34,032 nucleotides of DNA from Magnetococcales bacterium (GTDB taxonomy: Bacteria > Pseudomonadota > Magnetococcia > Magnetococcales > JADFWT01): contig JADFWT010000020.1 of NCBI GenBank assembly GCA_015233785.1, positions 1 through 34,032 of the forward strand, written 5' to 3'. The first letter of the stretch is position 1; each line of letters begins with the position of its first letter. Below, piece after piece: positions 1 to 7,847 of the stretch. The notes beneath the pieces are model-generated. The model did no database searches and was not told where the DNA came from. It saw only the letters and a program-made list of their open reading frames with translations. The translations under genes and the position numbers were made by a program.

Positions 1-2
1 CA

Positions 3-248
3 AACCTTATTCTTACTATCCAGGGAATAAAAACTTTTCTAGGTAAGGATACTCGAAAAGAGTGCCCAGCCTTCTTCAAGGTGGTTAGACAACATCTGCT
101 ATCGAAGTATCCTGACTTGAAGACAAAAAAAGAAGCTCGAGAGAATCCCCATCATGTGCAGTTTTTTAATGCGACCACTGGTTCCCGACCCACGGACTTA
201 CCGACCGGCAGATTGCCGAAAAGATCCACCAAGATGGTATTCAGGTGA
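3..248 (+). CDS. Unrecognised ORF, 5' end outside the window; C-terminal part probably not native
   Basis: A reading frame is open from the left edge to a TGA at 246-248. Its first ~55 codons give a basic, Lys-rich peptide (…GKDTRKECPAFFKVV…, …YPDLKTKKEAREN…) with A/T-ending codons unlike the GC-rich genes that follow. From about 170 onward the DNA is clearly glycosyltransferase sequence read in another frame, so the last ~25 residues are most likely not the original C-terminus. I do not recognise the family; a transposase or phage-type gene is possible but unsupported. No start codon is visible because the gene enters from outside the window. Confidence 0.35.
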   Translation, partial: NLILTIQGIKTFLGKDTRKECPAFFKVVRQHLLSKYPDLKTKKEARENPHHVQFFNATTGSRPTDLPTGRLPKRSTKMVFR

Positions 249-1099
249 TGGTCTATCTGGCCGGACTGTTTGATGCCAATCGCATTCTGGTAGCGGCCCA
301 TCGACCGGCCCCGGTGCAGGTAAGTTTTCACAACGGCTGCACCACCGGCCTGGAGCAGATGGATTACTGGCTCACCGACGCACTTATACACCCCACCGAA
401 GGAAGCCGGGAGCGCTTTACGGAGACCCTCTACCGCCTGCCGATCTTCTACAACTATCCACCGATTTCCGGCGCACCGGATATCGGCCCCCTGCCAGCAG
501 ACGACAACGGCTTCATCACCTTCGGCTCCTTCAATAATCTCTGCAAAATCACCCCGGACGTCATCCGCCTCTGGTCCTCGATTTTACGCGCCCTGCCCAC
601 GGCCCGCTTACAGCTCAAATATCGGGATCAACTGGGCAACCCGGTACTGCAAAAGCAGATTCTCGCGAGATTCAAGCGGCACGGCATTCGAAAGAATCGC
701 ATCGACCTCATCAGTGCGCTGGAAGATTTCAACACCCACTTGGCGCGCTACAACACCATCGACATCGCCCTGGACCCCTTCCCTTTCACCGGGGCCACCA
801 CCACCTTTCAAGCCCTGTGGATGGGGGTGCCGGTTGTCACCCTGCTGGGGGATCGATTCATTGGGCGGATGGCGGGGGATATTCTGTTTCATGCCGGGCT
901 GCATGCCTGCTTGGCTGAGAGTAGCGACGATTATCAACAGCAGGCTCTGGACCTCGCGGATGATCTAGAGCAACTGCGTACTCGGCGGGTGGAACTCCGG
1001 GCTGGATTGGCGGCTTCGGCTTTATGTGATGGAGCGGGCTATGCCAAGGGGATTGAAAGGGCCTATCTTGATATGTGGGGGCGGTGTGTCGTGGCGTGA
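171..1099 (+). pseudogene. Truncated SPINDLY/OGT-like glycosyltransferase, C-terminal catalytic fragment only
   Basis: Homology to the three intact paralogues downstream begins abruptly at about 171 (DHW…GLTD..IA, aligning with DHW…GLTDDQVA of the 7848 gene) and runs to the stop at 1097-1099. An in-frame TAA at 167-169 and the loss of similarity upstream show that all TPRs and the first half of the GT41 domain are missing, including the DFRDHPVG segment with the catalytic-type His. Retained are FNNLCKITP (Lys equivalent to the nucleotide-binding Lys of human OGT) and DPFPFTGATTTFQALWMGVPVV (UDP-binding region). A GTG at 245 or ATG at 248 could start a 284-residue product, but it would lack half of the active site. 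It probably arose by recombination or deletion within a tandem array; a chimeric assembly junction is the alternative. Confidence 0.7.
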
Positions 1100-1307
1100 T
1101 GGTTCTGCCACACCCTCTCCCCAGAGCATCTCAGAACGCCATAACCGATAAAAATAGTTTTTACCCTTCCCACCCCTTGCCAATTATCTCCACTTTGGAA
1201 TATCAATAGAATACGCTTCGGAATCAAACGCTCGCTCTCGTAGAGTATCAGAATAATGCGCTCCAAAGCTCAAAGGCCCACCCCCCTAACAAAAAAGGTC
1301 GATCCCC

Positions 1308-3182
1308 ATGTTTTGGAAAAATTTGAGCCTGCAAACAAAAATTCTTACCGGCATCGGCAGTGTGTTGATTCTTCTTGCTGTAGTGGGTATCTGGTCCATT
1401 ACCGGTATCTCGCAGATGGTTGGCGATGGTATGGAGGTGGTAGGCGGTAACCGACTGCGCGGTGAAATCCTGCAAAAAGAGGTGGATCACCTTAACTGGG
1501 CCAACAAGGTGAGCAGCTTTATCACCGATGATAATATCACCAAACTTGAAGTGCAGCTTGACCCAACCAGTTGCGCCTTCGGTAAATGGCTCCACGGCGA
1601 AGAGCGCGGGCAGTCGGAGAAGATGCTGCCCCAACTCCGGCCGATCCTGGCCGCTATCGAAGCCCCCCATAAACATCTCCATGAATCGGCCAAACAGATC
1701 CAATCGGTATTTCGTCAAGCCGATAAGACCCTGCCCGCCTTTCTGGCCAAAAAAGAGGCTGAACATCTGGCCTGGGCCACTAAGGTGCAAAACGCCATTC
1801 TTACCCATCAGCACACGCTTGATGTCCAGCTAAACCACACCAAATGCAGCTTGGGGAAATTTATCTATGGGGAGGGTGGTCAAAAACTTCAAGCGGAAGA
1901 TCCACAGCTTGGGGCTCTGCTGAGCCAGATTGAACCCATCCACCAAAAGCTGCATAGTGCCGGAAAAAATATCCGTACCGCTCTGGAGAATAGTGACTAT
2001 ACAAGCGCCAAAGACGCCTATGGCGAGAACGTAGCGCCTATCTTGGTAAAGGTTCGGAAACTACTGGGCCAAATGCAAAAACGAGCCACCAATAATCTGG
2101 CCGGAAAAACCGAGGCGGAAACCATCTTCTCCACGGAGACCCAAAAATACCTCTCTGAAGTGCAACACCACCTGCACGAGATGGTGACCACCGCCAAAAA
2201 CAACATCATGACCGAAGAGACCATGATCAATAAGGCGGTTGAGACCCGGACAGCGGTGATGACCCTCTCCATTCTGGCCCTGGTGATCGGTGTGGTGCTG
2301 GCTTTCATCATCGCCCGCTCCATCACCGGACCTATTCTGGAAAGCATCCATTTTGCCGAACGCGTTTCAGAAGGCGACCTCACGCATAAACTCAACATGA
2401 ACCGCCAGGACGAAGTCGGCCATATGGTGCATGCGCTGAATAAGATGGTGGACCGACTCAAAGAGGTGGCCCACGAAATCGGCGAGGCGTCCCAATCGGT
2501 GGCAGAAGGCAGCCACAGCCTCTCAAACGCCGCCCAAGGTATGGCCCAAGGTTCTACCGAACAGGCCGCCTCCATCGAAGAGACATCCGCCGCCATGGAA
2601 GAGATGGCCTCCGGTATCCAGCAGAACAGCGAAAATGCCCAACAGACCGAAACCATCGCAGAAAAGGCCGCCGACGATGCAGAAAAAGGGGAGAAGGCGG
2701 TCAACGAAGCGGTGCATGCCATGCGGCAGATTGCCGATAAGATCTCCATCGTCGAAGAGATTGCCCGCCAAACCAATCTGCTGGCCCTGAACGCCGCCAT
2801 CGAAGCTGCTCGAGCGGGTGAACACGGTAAAGGCTTTGCCGTGGTTGCCTCCGAAGTGCGTAAACTGGCCGAACGCAGTCAGACCGCTGCGGGTGAAATC
2901 AGCGCCCTCTCCATCTCCAGCGTGGATATTGCTCAGAACACCGGCGAGATCATCAACCGAATGGTGCCGGATATTCGCAAAACCGCTGAATTGGTGCAGG
3001 AGATCGCCTCCTCCAGTATGGAGCAGAATCAGGGGGCCGCCCAGATCAATCAGGCTATCCAACAATTGGACCAGGTGATCCAACAAAATGCCGGGGTCTC
3101 CCAGGAGATGGCCGCCACATCCGAAGAGCTCTCGGCCAGAGCCCAGCAGATGCAGCAAAGTATCGGTTTCTTCCGCACCTAG
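1308..3182 (+). CDS. Methyl-accepting chemotaxis protein with two tandem periplasmic CZB domains
   Basis: This 624-residue transmembrane chemoreceptor would signal to CheA/CheW. A first membrane helix lies at ~9-30 and a second at ~313-336, followed by HAMP (~335-390) and a long MCP signalling domain with the conserved hairpin ([20 protein letters not shown], about 485-505). The extracytoplasmic region holds two copies of the chemoreceptor zinc-binding (CZB) pattern. Copy 1 has HLNW (H61), C89 in SCAFGKW, and H121/H125; copy 2 has HLAW (H153), C180 in KCSLGKF, and H212/H216. Each therefore has the 3-His/1-Cys ligand set known to bind zinc in this family. A third helical segment joins copy 2 to TM2. 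No C-terminal CheR-docking pentapeptide is present (the protein ends …IGFFRT). The ATG at 1308 follows AAGGTCGATCCCC. It is monocistronic, with a strong terminator just after the stop. The ligand is inferred to be zinc or a redox-type signal such as hypochlorous acid. Confidence 0.93.
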   Translation: MFWKNLSLQTKILTGIGSVLILLAVVGIWSITGISQMVGDGMEVVGGNRLRGEILQKEVDHLNWANKVSSFITDDNITKLEVQLDPTSCAFGKWLHGEERGQSEKMLPQLRPILAAIEAPHKHLHESAKQIQSVFRQADKTLPAFLAKKEAEHLAWATKVQNAILTHQHTLDVQLNHTKCSLGKFIYGEGGQKLQAEDPQLGALLSQIEPIHQKLHSAGKNIRTALENSDYTSAKDAYGENVAPILVKVRKLLGQMQKRATNNLAGKTEAETIFSTETQKYLSEVQHHLHEMVTTAKNNIMTEETMINKAVETRTAVMTLSILALVIGVVLAFIIARSITGPILESIHFAERVSEGDLTHKLNMNRQDEVGHMVHALNKMVDRLKEVAHEIGEASQSVAEGSHSLSNAAQGMAQGSTEQAASIEETSAAMEEMASGIQQNSENAQQTETIAEKAADDAEKGEKAVNEAVHAMRQIADKISIVEEIARQTNLLALNAAIEAARAGEHGKGFAVVASEVRKLAERSQTAAGEISALSISSVDIAQNTGEIINRMVPDIRKTAELVQEIASSSMEQNQGAAQINQAIQQLDQVIQQNAGVSQEMAATSEELSARAQQMQQSIGFFRT

Positions 3183-3219
3183 TAATACGCCCGCCATAAA
3201 CCTGAATCGGCAACAATCG

Positions 3220-3260
3220 CGGCATGGAGGGAATCCTATTCCCAACCTCCATGCCGTTTT
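3220..3260 (+). terminator. Rho-independent terminator after the chemoreceptor gene
   Basis: A perfect 11-bp stem (CGGCATGGAGG at 3220-3230 and CCTCCATGCCG at 3246-3256) closes a 15-nt loop and is followed directly by TTTT. It lies 37 bases after the chemoreceptor stop and separates it from the glycosyltransferase array. Confidence 0.85.
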
Positions 3261-3333
3261 CATTTCAGCTTTCCGGCACCCATGTTAAAGTACCCACCCT
3301 TTAACCCCCCAGCGCACACCGCTTCCGCATCAT

Positions 3334-3337
3334 GGAG
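3334..3337 (+). promoter_or_regulatory. Ribosome binding site that decides the start of the first intact glycosyltransferase
   Basis: GGAG sits 7 bases before the ATG at 3345. The alternative in-frame ATG at 3282 has no Shine-Dalgarno-like sequence and lies directly after the terminator, so 3345 is the better start. Starting there also makes the N-terminus resemble the two paralogues, which reach the first TPR within ~10-20 residues. Confidence 0.6.
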
Positions 3338-3344
3338 CCGCCAC

Positions 3345-5459
3345 ATGCATAATCCCAGTCATTCTCAAGGCCCCAATAGCGGCCAGGAAGTAACCCTGGA
3401 CGAGGCCATCAAAACGGCGCTGCAATACCATCAGGCCGGCAACCTCCAGGCCGCTGAACAGATCTATCAGCAGGTTCTTCAAGTGCATCCGCGCCATGCC
3501 GAGGCGATGCATCTTCTGGGCGTTCTGGCCCAACAGGTGGGACAGCTTGAAGTCGCCCTGACCCATATTCAGGCCGCAGTGACCATCGATCCCGATATGG
3601 CTCTGGCACAGGGTAATCTCGGCAATGTACTGATGAGCCTGGGACGGGAGGATGAGGCGCTGGAGTGCTTCGAGCGCGCCATCGATCTGGCACCGGAGAT
3701 GGCCGGCTTTCATAACGGACTCGGACTGGTGCTCAGTAACCAAGGAGAGATGGAGCGGGCACTGGCCTGCTTCCAGCGCGCCCTTAAACTGGATGATCAG
3801 TTTACCGATGCCTACAACAATGTCGGCAACTGCCTGGGAGCCCTCGGGCGCTTCATGGAGGCGGAGGCCCACTACAAAATGGCGCTCCGGATTAATCCCA
3901 ACCATCCCCAGGCGCTGCACAATATGGGCAACTATCTGCGCAATCGTGGAGAGCTGGATCAGGCGGCCAACCATTTTCGCAAACAGTTGGAAATCCATCC
4001 CGACGCGGCCATGGCCCACAATAATCTTGGGGTGGTGTATGAGATGCAAGGGGAACTGGAGAGCGCCATTGGCAGCTTCCAGAAAGCCCTGGAGATTGAA
4101 CCGGACCTGGTCCACGCCAACAATAATCTCGGCAACGCCTACCGGGATCTAAGCCAGATGGAACCCGCCATGGCCTGCTACCGAGCAGCAGCCAAAGGAG
4201 CAGCCGTCTTAGGGTTTTCCGCCGTTAAAAACTACATCAGCGCTCATCTCTATCAACCTCAGATTGATCATGAGACACTGTTTAACATCTGTCGAGACCA
4301 TCGCCCGGTTCTTCCGCCGGAACAAACGGTAACCCGGCCTAATGTATCGCTCTCTGATGGAGAGAAGCTGCGTATCGGTTATCTGGGGGGGGATTTCCGT
4401 GATCATCCGGTGGGATTTAATATCCTGCCTCTTCTCAGCCATCATGAACGGTGTGAAGTGTTCTGTTACGCCGACCAGGAGGGGCGGGACTCCGTCACCC
4501 AGAAGTTTCGCCACATAGCCCACCAATGGCGCGAGGTGGGAACACTCTCGGACGCCGCCCTGGCCGAACAGATTCGCCATGATCGAATCCATATTCTGAT
4601 CCATCTGGCCGGGCTCTTCGATGCCAACCGCCCCCAGATTGCCATGCACCTTCCGGCTCCGATTCAGGTCAGCTACCATAGCGCTGCCACCAGCGGTCTC
4701 AGCGAGATGGATTATTGGCTTACCGACTCAGTTCTGCATCCACCGGAGAACACCCAGGAGCGCTTTACCGAAACTCTGCTGCGACTACCCCACTTCTATC
4801 TCTTTACGCCGCCCAAAGAGGCTCCGCCGGTGGCACCGCTGCCTGCTGATTCAAATGGGCACATCACCTTCATCTCTCTCAATAATTTCTCCAAGATTAC
4901 CCCGGAAGTAATCGCACTGTGGGGAGAAATTCTCAACCGAACACCCGGTTCCCGACTGCTGCTCAAGTATCGCAACGTGCTGGCCAGCCCCATGTTGAGA
5001 AACCAATTGACTGCCGCCTTTGAGAAGTGCGGCATCGATCCAAGCCGTCTGGAGCTGTTGCGCGGCACCGATGAAGAGATCCCCCATCTGGCACTCTACA
5101 ACCGAGCCGATATCGCCCTGGACCCCTTCCCCTTTACCGGAGCCACCACCACCTTCCAATCCCTCTGGATGGGCGTGCCGGTTATCTCGCTGCTGGGGGA
5201 TCGCTTTGCCGGTCGGATGGCGGGTGATATTCTGGTCCATGGCGGATATGCCGAACTGGCCGTCAATACCCAGGAAGCATACGCCGACAAAGCCGTGGCG
5301 CTGGCAGAAGATCTGGCGGCACTGCGCACCATGCGCCAGGAAATGCGCCCCCGAATCGAAGCCTCCCCACTGCTGGATGGAGCAGGTTATGCACACTCTT
5401 TCGAGGAGATGCTGTACGCCATTTGGAACAACCGGGAGCGTAACGACAAGCCGGTTTAA
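3345..5459 (+). CDS. TPR-repeat SPINDLY/O-GlcNAc-transferase-like protein, paralogue 1
   Basis: About 704 residues from the preferred ATG. The N-terminal ~300 residues are some eight tetratricopeptide repeats (motifs such as AHNNLGVVYEMQGELESAIGSFQKALEIEPD). A GT41 catalytic region follows, of the SPINDLY/OGT type that moves a sugar from a nucleotide sugar to Ser/Thr of proteins. Recognisable parts are GYLGGDFRDHPVGFN (His equivalent to human OGT H498), LNNFSKITP (Lys equivalent to K842), and DPFPFTGATTTFQSLWMGVPVI (nucleotide-binding). Bacterial members often modify flagellins or other surface proteins, but substrate and sugar cannot be read here. It lies in a same-strand array with two close paralogues, 45 bases before the next. 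It is the most divergent of the set at FNN (here LNN) and at the HNGxxT segment (here HSAATSG). A start at 3282 would add 21 residues. Confidence 0.9.
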   Translation: MHNPSHSQGPNSGQEVTLDEAIKTALQYHQAGNLQAAEQIYQQVLQVHPRHAEAMHLLGVLAQQVGQLEVALTHIQAAVTIDPDMALAQGNLGNVLMSLGREDEALECFERAIDLAPEMAGFHNGLGLVLSNQGEMERALACFQRALKLDDQFTDAYNNVGNCLGALGRFMEAEAHYKMALRINPNHPQALHNMGNYLRNRGELDQAANHFRKQLEIHPDAAMAHNNLGVVYEMQGELESAIGSFQKALEIEPDLVHANNNLGNAYRDLSQMEPAMACYRAAAKGAAVLGFSAVKNYISAHLYQPQIDHETLFNICRDHRPVLPPEQTVTRPNVSLSDGEKLRIGYLGGDFRDHPVGFNILPLLSHHERCEVFCYADQEGRDSVTQKFRHIAHQWREVGTLSDAALAEQIRHDRIHILIHLAGLFDANRPQIAMHLPAPIQVSYHSAATSGLSEMDYWLTDSVLHPPENTQERFTETLLRLPHFYLFTPPKEAPPVAPLPADSNGHITFISLNNFSKITPEVIALWGEILNRTPGSRLLLKYRNVLASPMLRNQLTAAFEKCGIDPSRLELLRGTDEEIPHLALYNRADIALDPFPFTGATTTFQSLWMGVPVISLLGDRFAGRMAGDILVHGGYAELAVNTQEAYADKAVALAEDLAALRTMRQEMRPRIEASPLLDGAGYAHSFEEMLYAIWNNRERNDKPV

Positions 5460-5504
5460 TGGTGATCGCAACAACCCGCTCTCTTTGAGGTTGTCAATAC
5501 CCTG

Positions 5505-7841
5505 ATGCATGAACCAAGCGACCTTAAGGCCCTACTCTCTCAGGCCATCGCCGCCCATGAAGAGGGACAACTGGCGGAAGCCGAGCGGCTTTACCATCTG
5601 CTGTTAAAGGAGGATGCCCAGCAGGTGGATGCGCTGCATATGCTGGGCGTCTTGGCCCATCAACGGGGCGACCTCAAGCGTGCAGAACGATGGATCAAGA
5701 AAGCCCTGAAGATTCGCCCGATTCAACCGGTGGCCAGGGGAAATCTGGGCAACATTCTGGCCGATATGGGCGCGCTCAAAGAGGCGATTCGACACTATCG
5801 AAAGGCGTTGGTATGTGGTCCGGGCCTGGCGGAGATTCACGCCAATCTGGGTGCCGCCCTGCGGGAGTCCGGCCAACTCCAAGAGGCCGCCGACAGTTGC
5901 CAAACTGCGCTTCAACTTCAACCCGATCTGGTGGAAGCACACTATGATCTAGGGAGCATCCTGCTGGAGATGCGGAAGTTTGAAGAGGCGCGGGAGCGCT
6001 TCAGCAGCGCCCTGGCACTGGATCCAAACTTCTCACAGGCTCATAACAATTTGGGACTGGCACTACGTAAACTACAGCGTGATGATGATGCAAAACCCCA
6101 CTTTGAACGCGCCCTCTCCCTGAATCCCGAACTGGCCGAAGCGCACAATAATCTCGGCTGCCTTCTGCGCCGGGAGGAGAACCAACGCATCTGGTTAGCG
6201 CTGGGCAATCGTCCCATGGAGGCCCCCCCTTCCAAGCCCCCGGACGGCCCGCCCCATAGCATGGATATGGATGCTGCCATCTCCCACTTCAAGCAGGCCA
6301 TCAAACTTCGACCTGAATATACCGAGGCCTACCACAATCTGGGCCACGCCTATAAGGATCTGGGCCAACTGGATCAGGCCATGGCCTGCTATCGACAGAC
6401 GCTGCTGGTGGATAAACACCACTTTGAGGCCCTCAACAGCATGGGGCATCTATTCAAGCAGCAGGGCTATCTCAAAGAAGCCCTGGCCTGCTATCACAAG
6501 GCGCTGGGGATTCATCCCGATTACGACTTGGCAAAAAGCTTTATCTGCACCCTGCTCTACCTGCCGGATGTGCGCCAGGAGGCGCTGTTTGATGCCTGCC
6601 ATCGCCTGGCCAAGGCCACCCTCCCACACCATACACCGCCCCTCTGGAATCCACTGGAGCCCAATCACTCCCCCAACATGAAACCCCTGAATAGACGGTT
6701 GCGGATTGGCTATCTCTCCTCCGATTTTCGAGACCATCCAGTAGGGCAAAATCTCTTGCCTCTGCTACGTCATCACGACCGAAGCCGCTTTGAGCTGTTC
6801 GCCTATGCCGAACCGCTGAGCGAAGATTATCTCACCGGCGAGATCCGTACCCTCATGGATCACTGGCACTCCACGGAGCATCAGAGCGACCATGCCATTG
6901 CCAAGCAGATCCGGGACGATGGCATCGATATTATGGTCTATCTGGCAGGACTGTTCGACGACAACCGGGTGCAGGCCGCCATCTACCGTCCGGCCCCCGT
7001 CCAGGTGAGCTTTCATAACGGCACTACCACCGCCCTGCCCGCCATGGACTACTGGCTCACCGACAGCTATCTCCACCCCCCACAGGCCAACCGGGAGACC
7101 TTCACCGAGCAGTTGATACGTCTGCCCCACTTCTACTGCTTTGCACCGCTTGAGGAGACCCCGGATGTGGGACCGCTTCCAGCTCTGCGCCACGGGTATC
7201 CCACCCTGGCGTCGTTCAACAATCCCACCAAACTCAACCGGGAGGTGATTGCACTCTGGGCGCGAATCATGAAGGTGCTTCCAGATGCCCGACTTCGCCT
7301 TAAATATCGGGAGCGCTTCGGCGTGGGAGATTTCCAAGAGCGCCTGCTGGGCCGCTTCGCCCGTTACGGCGTCGACCCGCACCGGCTGGAAATCATCAAC
7401 CATGAATCCTCCTCCCGAGACCACTTGGCGCTCTACAACGACGTGGATATCGCCCTGGACCCCTTCCCCTTTACCGGCGCAACTACAACATTCCAGGCAC
7501 TCTGGATGGGAGTGCCGGTGGTGACATGGCCGGGAGAGCGGTTTATAGGGCGCATGGCCGGAGATATCGTCACCCACGCCGGACTAGCGGATTTGGCGAC
7601 GCATTCACCCGATGATTATGTCGCCAAAGTGGTGGCATTGGCCTCTGACCTGGAGCCGTTGCAAACCCTTCGTCAGGCGCTTCGAGATCGGGTTTTGGCC
7701 TCGCCGCTCTGTGATGGGGTGCAGTATGCCAAGCATGTCGAACAACACTATCTGGAGATGTGGGATAGAATCAGTCCAGCCCAGCCTGAAGAGATCCCAT
7801 ATAGTCATACGGATATTCAACCGGACGCCAATAACGGATAG
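5505..7841 (+). CDS. TPR-repeat SPINDLY/O-GlcNAc-transferase-like protein, paralogue 2
   Basis: 778 residues: about nine TPRs, then a GT41-like catalytic region with GYLSSDFRDHPVGQN, FHNGTTTALPAMDYWLTD, FNNPTKLNREV and DPFPFTGATTTFQALWMGVPVV. The His and Lys expected for catalysis are present. The TPR array is interrupted after ~225 residues by a ~30-residue Pro-rich insertion (…MEAPPSKPPDGPPHS…) between two otherwise regular repeats, which the sister genes lack; it could be a flexible hinge in the superhelix. The ATG at 5505 has only a distant GAGG (14 bases upstream), so initiation may depend on coupling to the preceding gene, whose stop is 45 bases upstream. Its C-terminal tail after the last helix (…EEIPYSHTDIQPDANNG) is longer than in the sisters. 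Substrate protein unknown. Confidence 0.92.
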   Translation: MHEPSDLKALLSQAIAAHEEGQLAEAERLYHLLLKEDAQQVDALHMLGVLAHQRGDLKRAERWIKKALKIRPIQPVARGNLGNILADMGALKEAIRHYRKALVCGPGLAEIHANLGAALRESGQLQEAADSCQTALQLQPDLVEAHYDLGSILLEMRKFEEARERFSSALALDPNFSQAHNNLGLALRKLQRDDDAKPHFERALSLNPELAEAHNNLGCLLRREENQRIWLALGNRPMEAPPSKPPDGPPHSMDMDAAISHFKQAIKLRPEYTEAYHNLGHAYKDLGQLDQAMACYRQTLLVDKHHFEALNSMGHLFKQQGYLKEALACYHKALGIHPDYDLAKSFICTLLYLPDVRQEALFDACHRLAKATLPHHTPPLWNPLEPNHSPNMKPLNRRLRIGYLSSDFRDHPVGQNLLPLLRHHDRSRFELFAYAEPLSEDYLTGEIRTLMDHWHSTEHQSDHAIAKQIRDDGIDIMVYLAGLFDDNRVQAAIYRPAPVQVSFHNGTTTALPAMDYWLTDSYLHPPQANRETFTEQLIRLPHFYCFAPLEETPDVGPLPALRHGYPTLASFNNPTKLNREVIALWARIMKVLPDARLRLKYRERFGVGDFQERLLGRFARYGVDPHRLEIINHESSSRDHLALYNDVDIALDPFPFTGATTTFQALWMGVPVVTWPGERFIGRMAGDIVTHAGLADLATHSPDDYVAKVVALASDLEPLQTLRQALRDRVLASPLCDGVQYAKHVEQHYLEMWDRISPAQPEEIPYSHTDIQPDANNG

Positions 7842-7847
7842 CCTGTC

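Noticed and set aside
1120-1155. Sigma28-like flagellar promoter before the chemoreceptor
   Set aside because: ACCGATAA at 1144-1151 resembles the -10, but no TAAA lies at the right distance upstream.
2018-2800. 260-codon minus-strand frame opposite the chemoreceptor
   Set aside because: Shadow of the strongly conserved MCP signalling domain; its Ser/Ala/Met-rich product has no family features.
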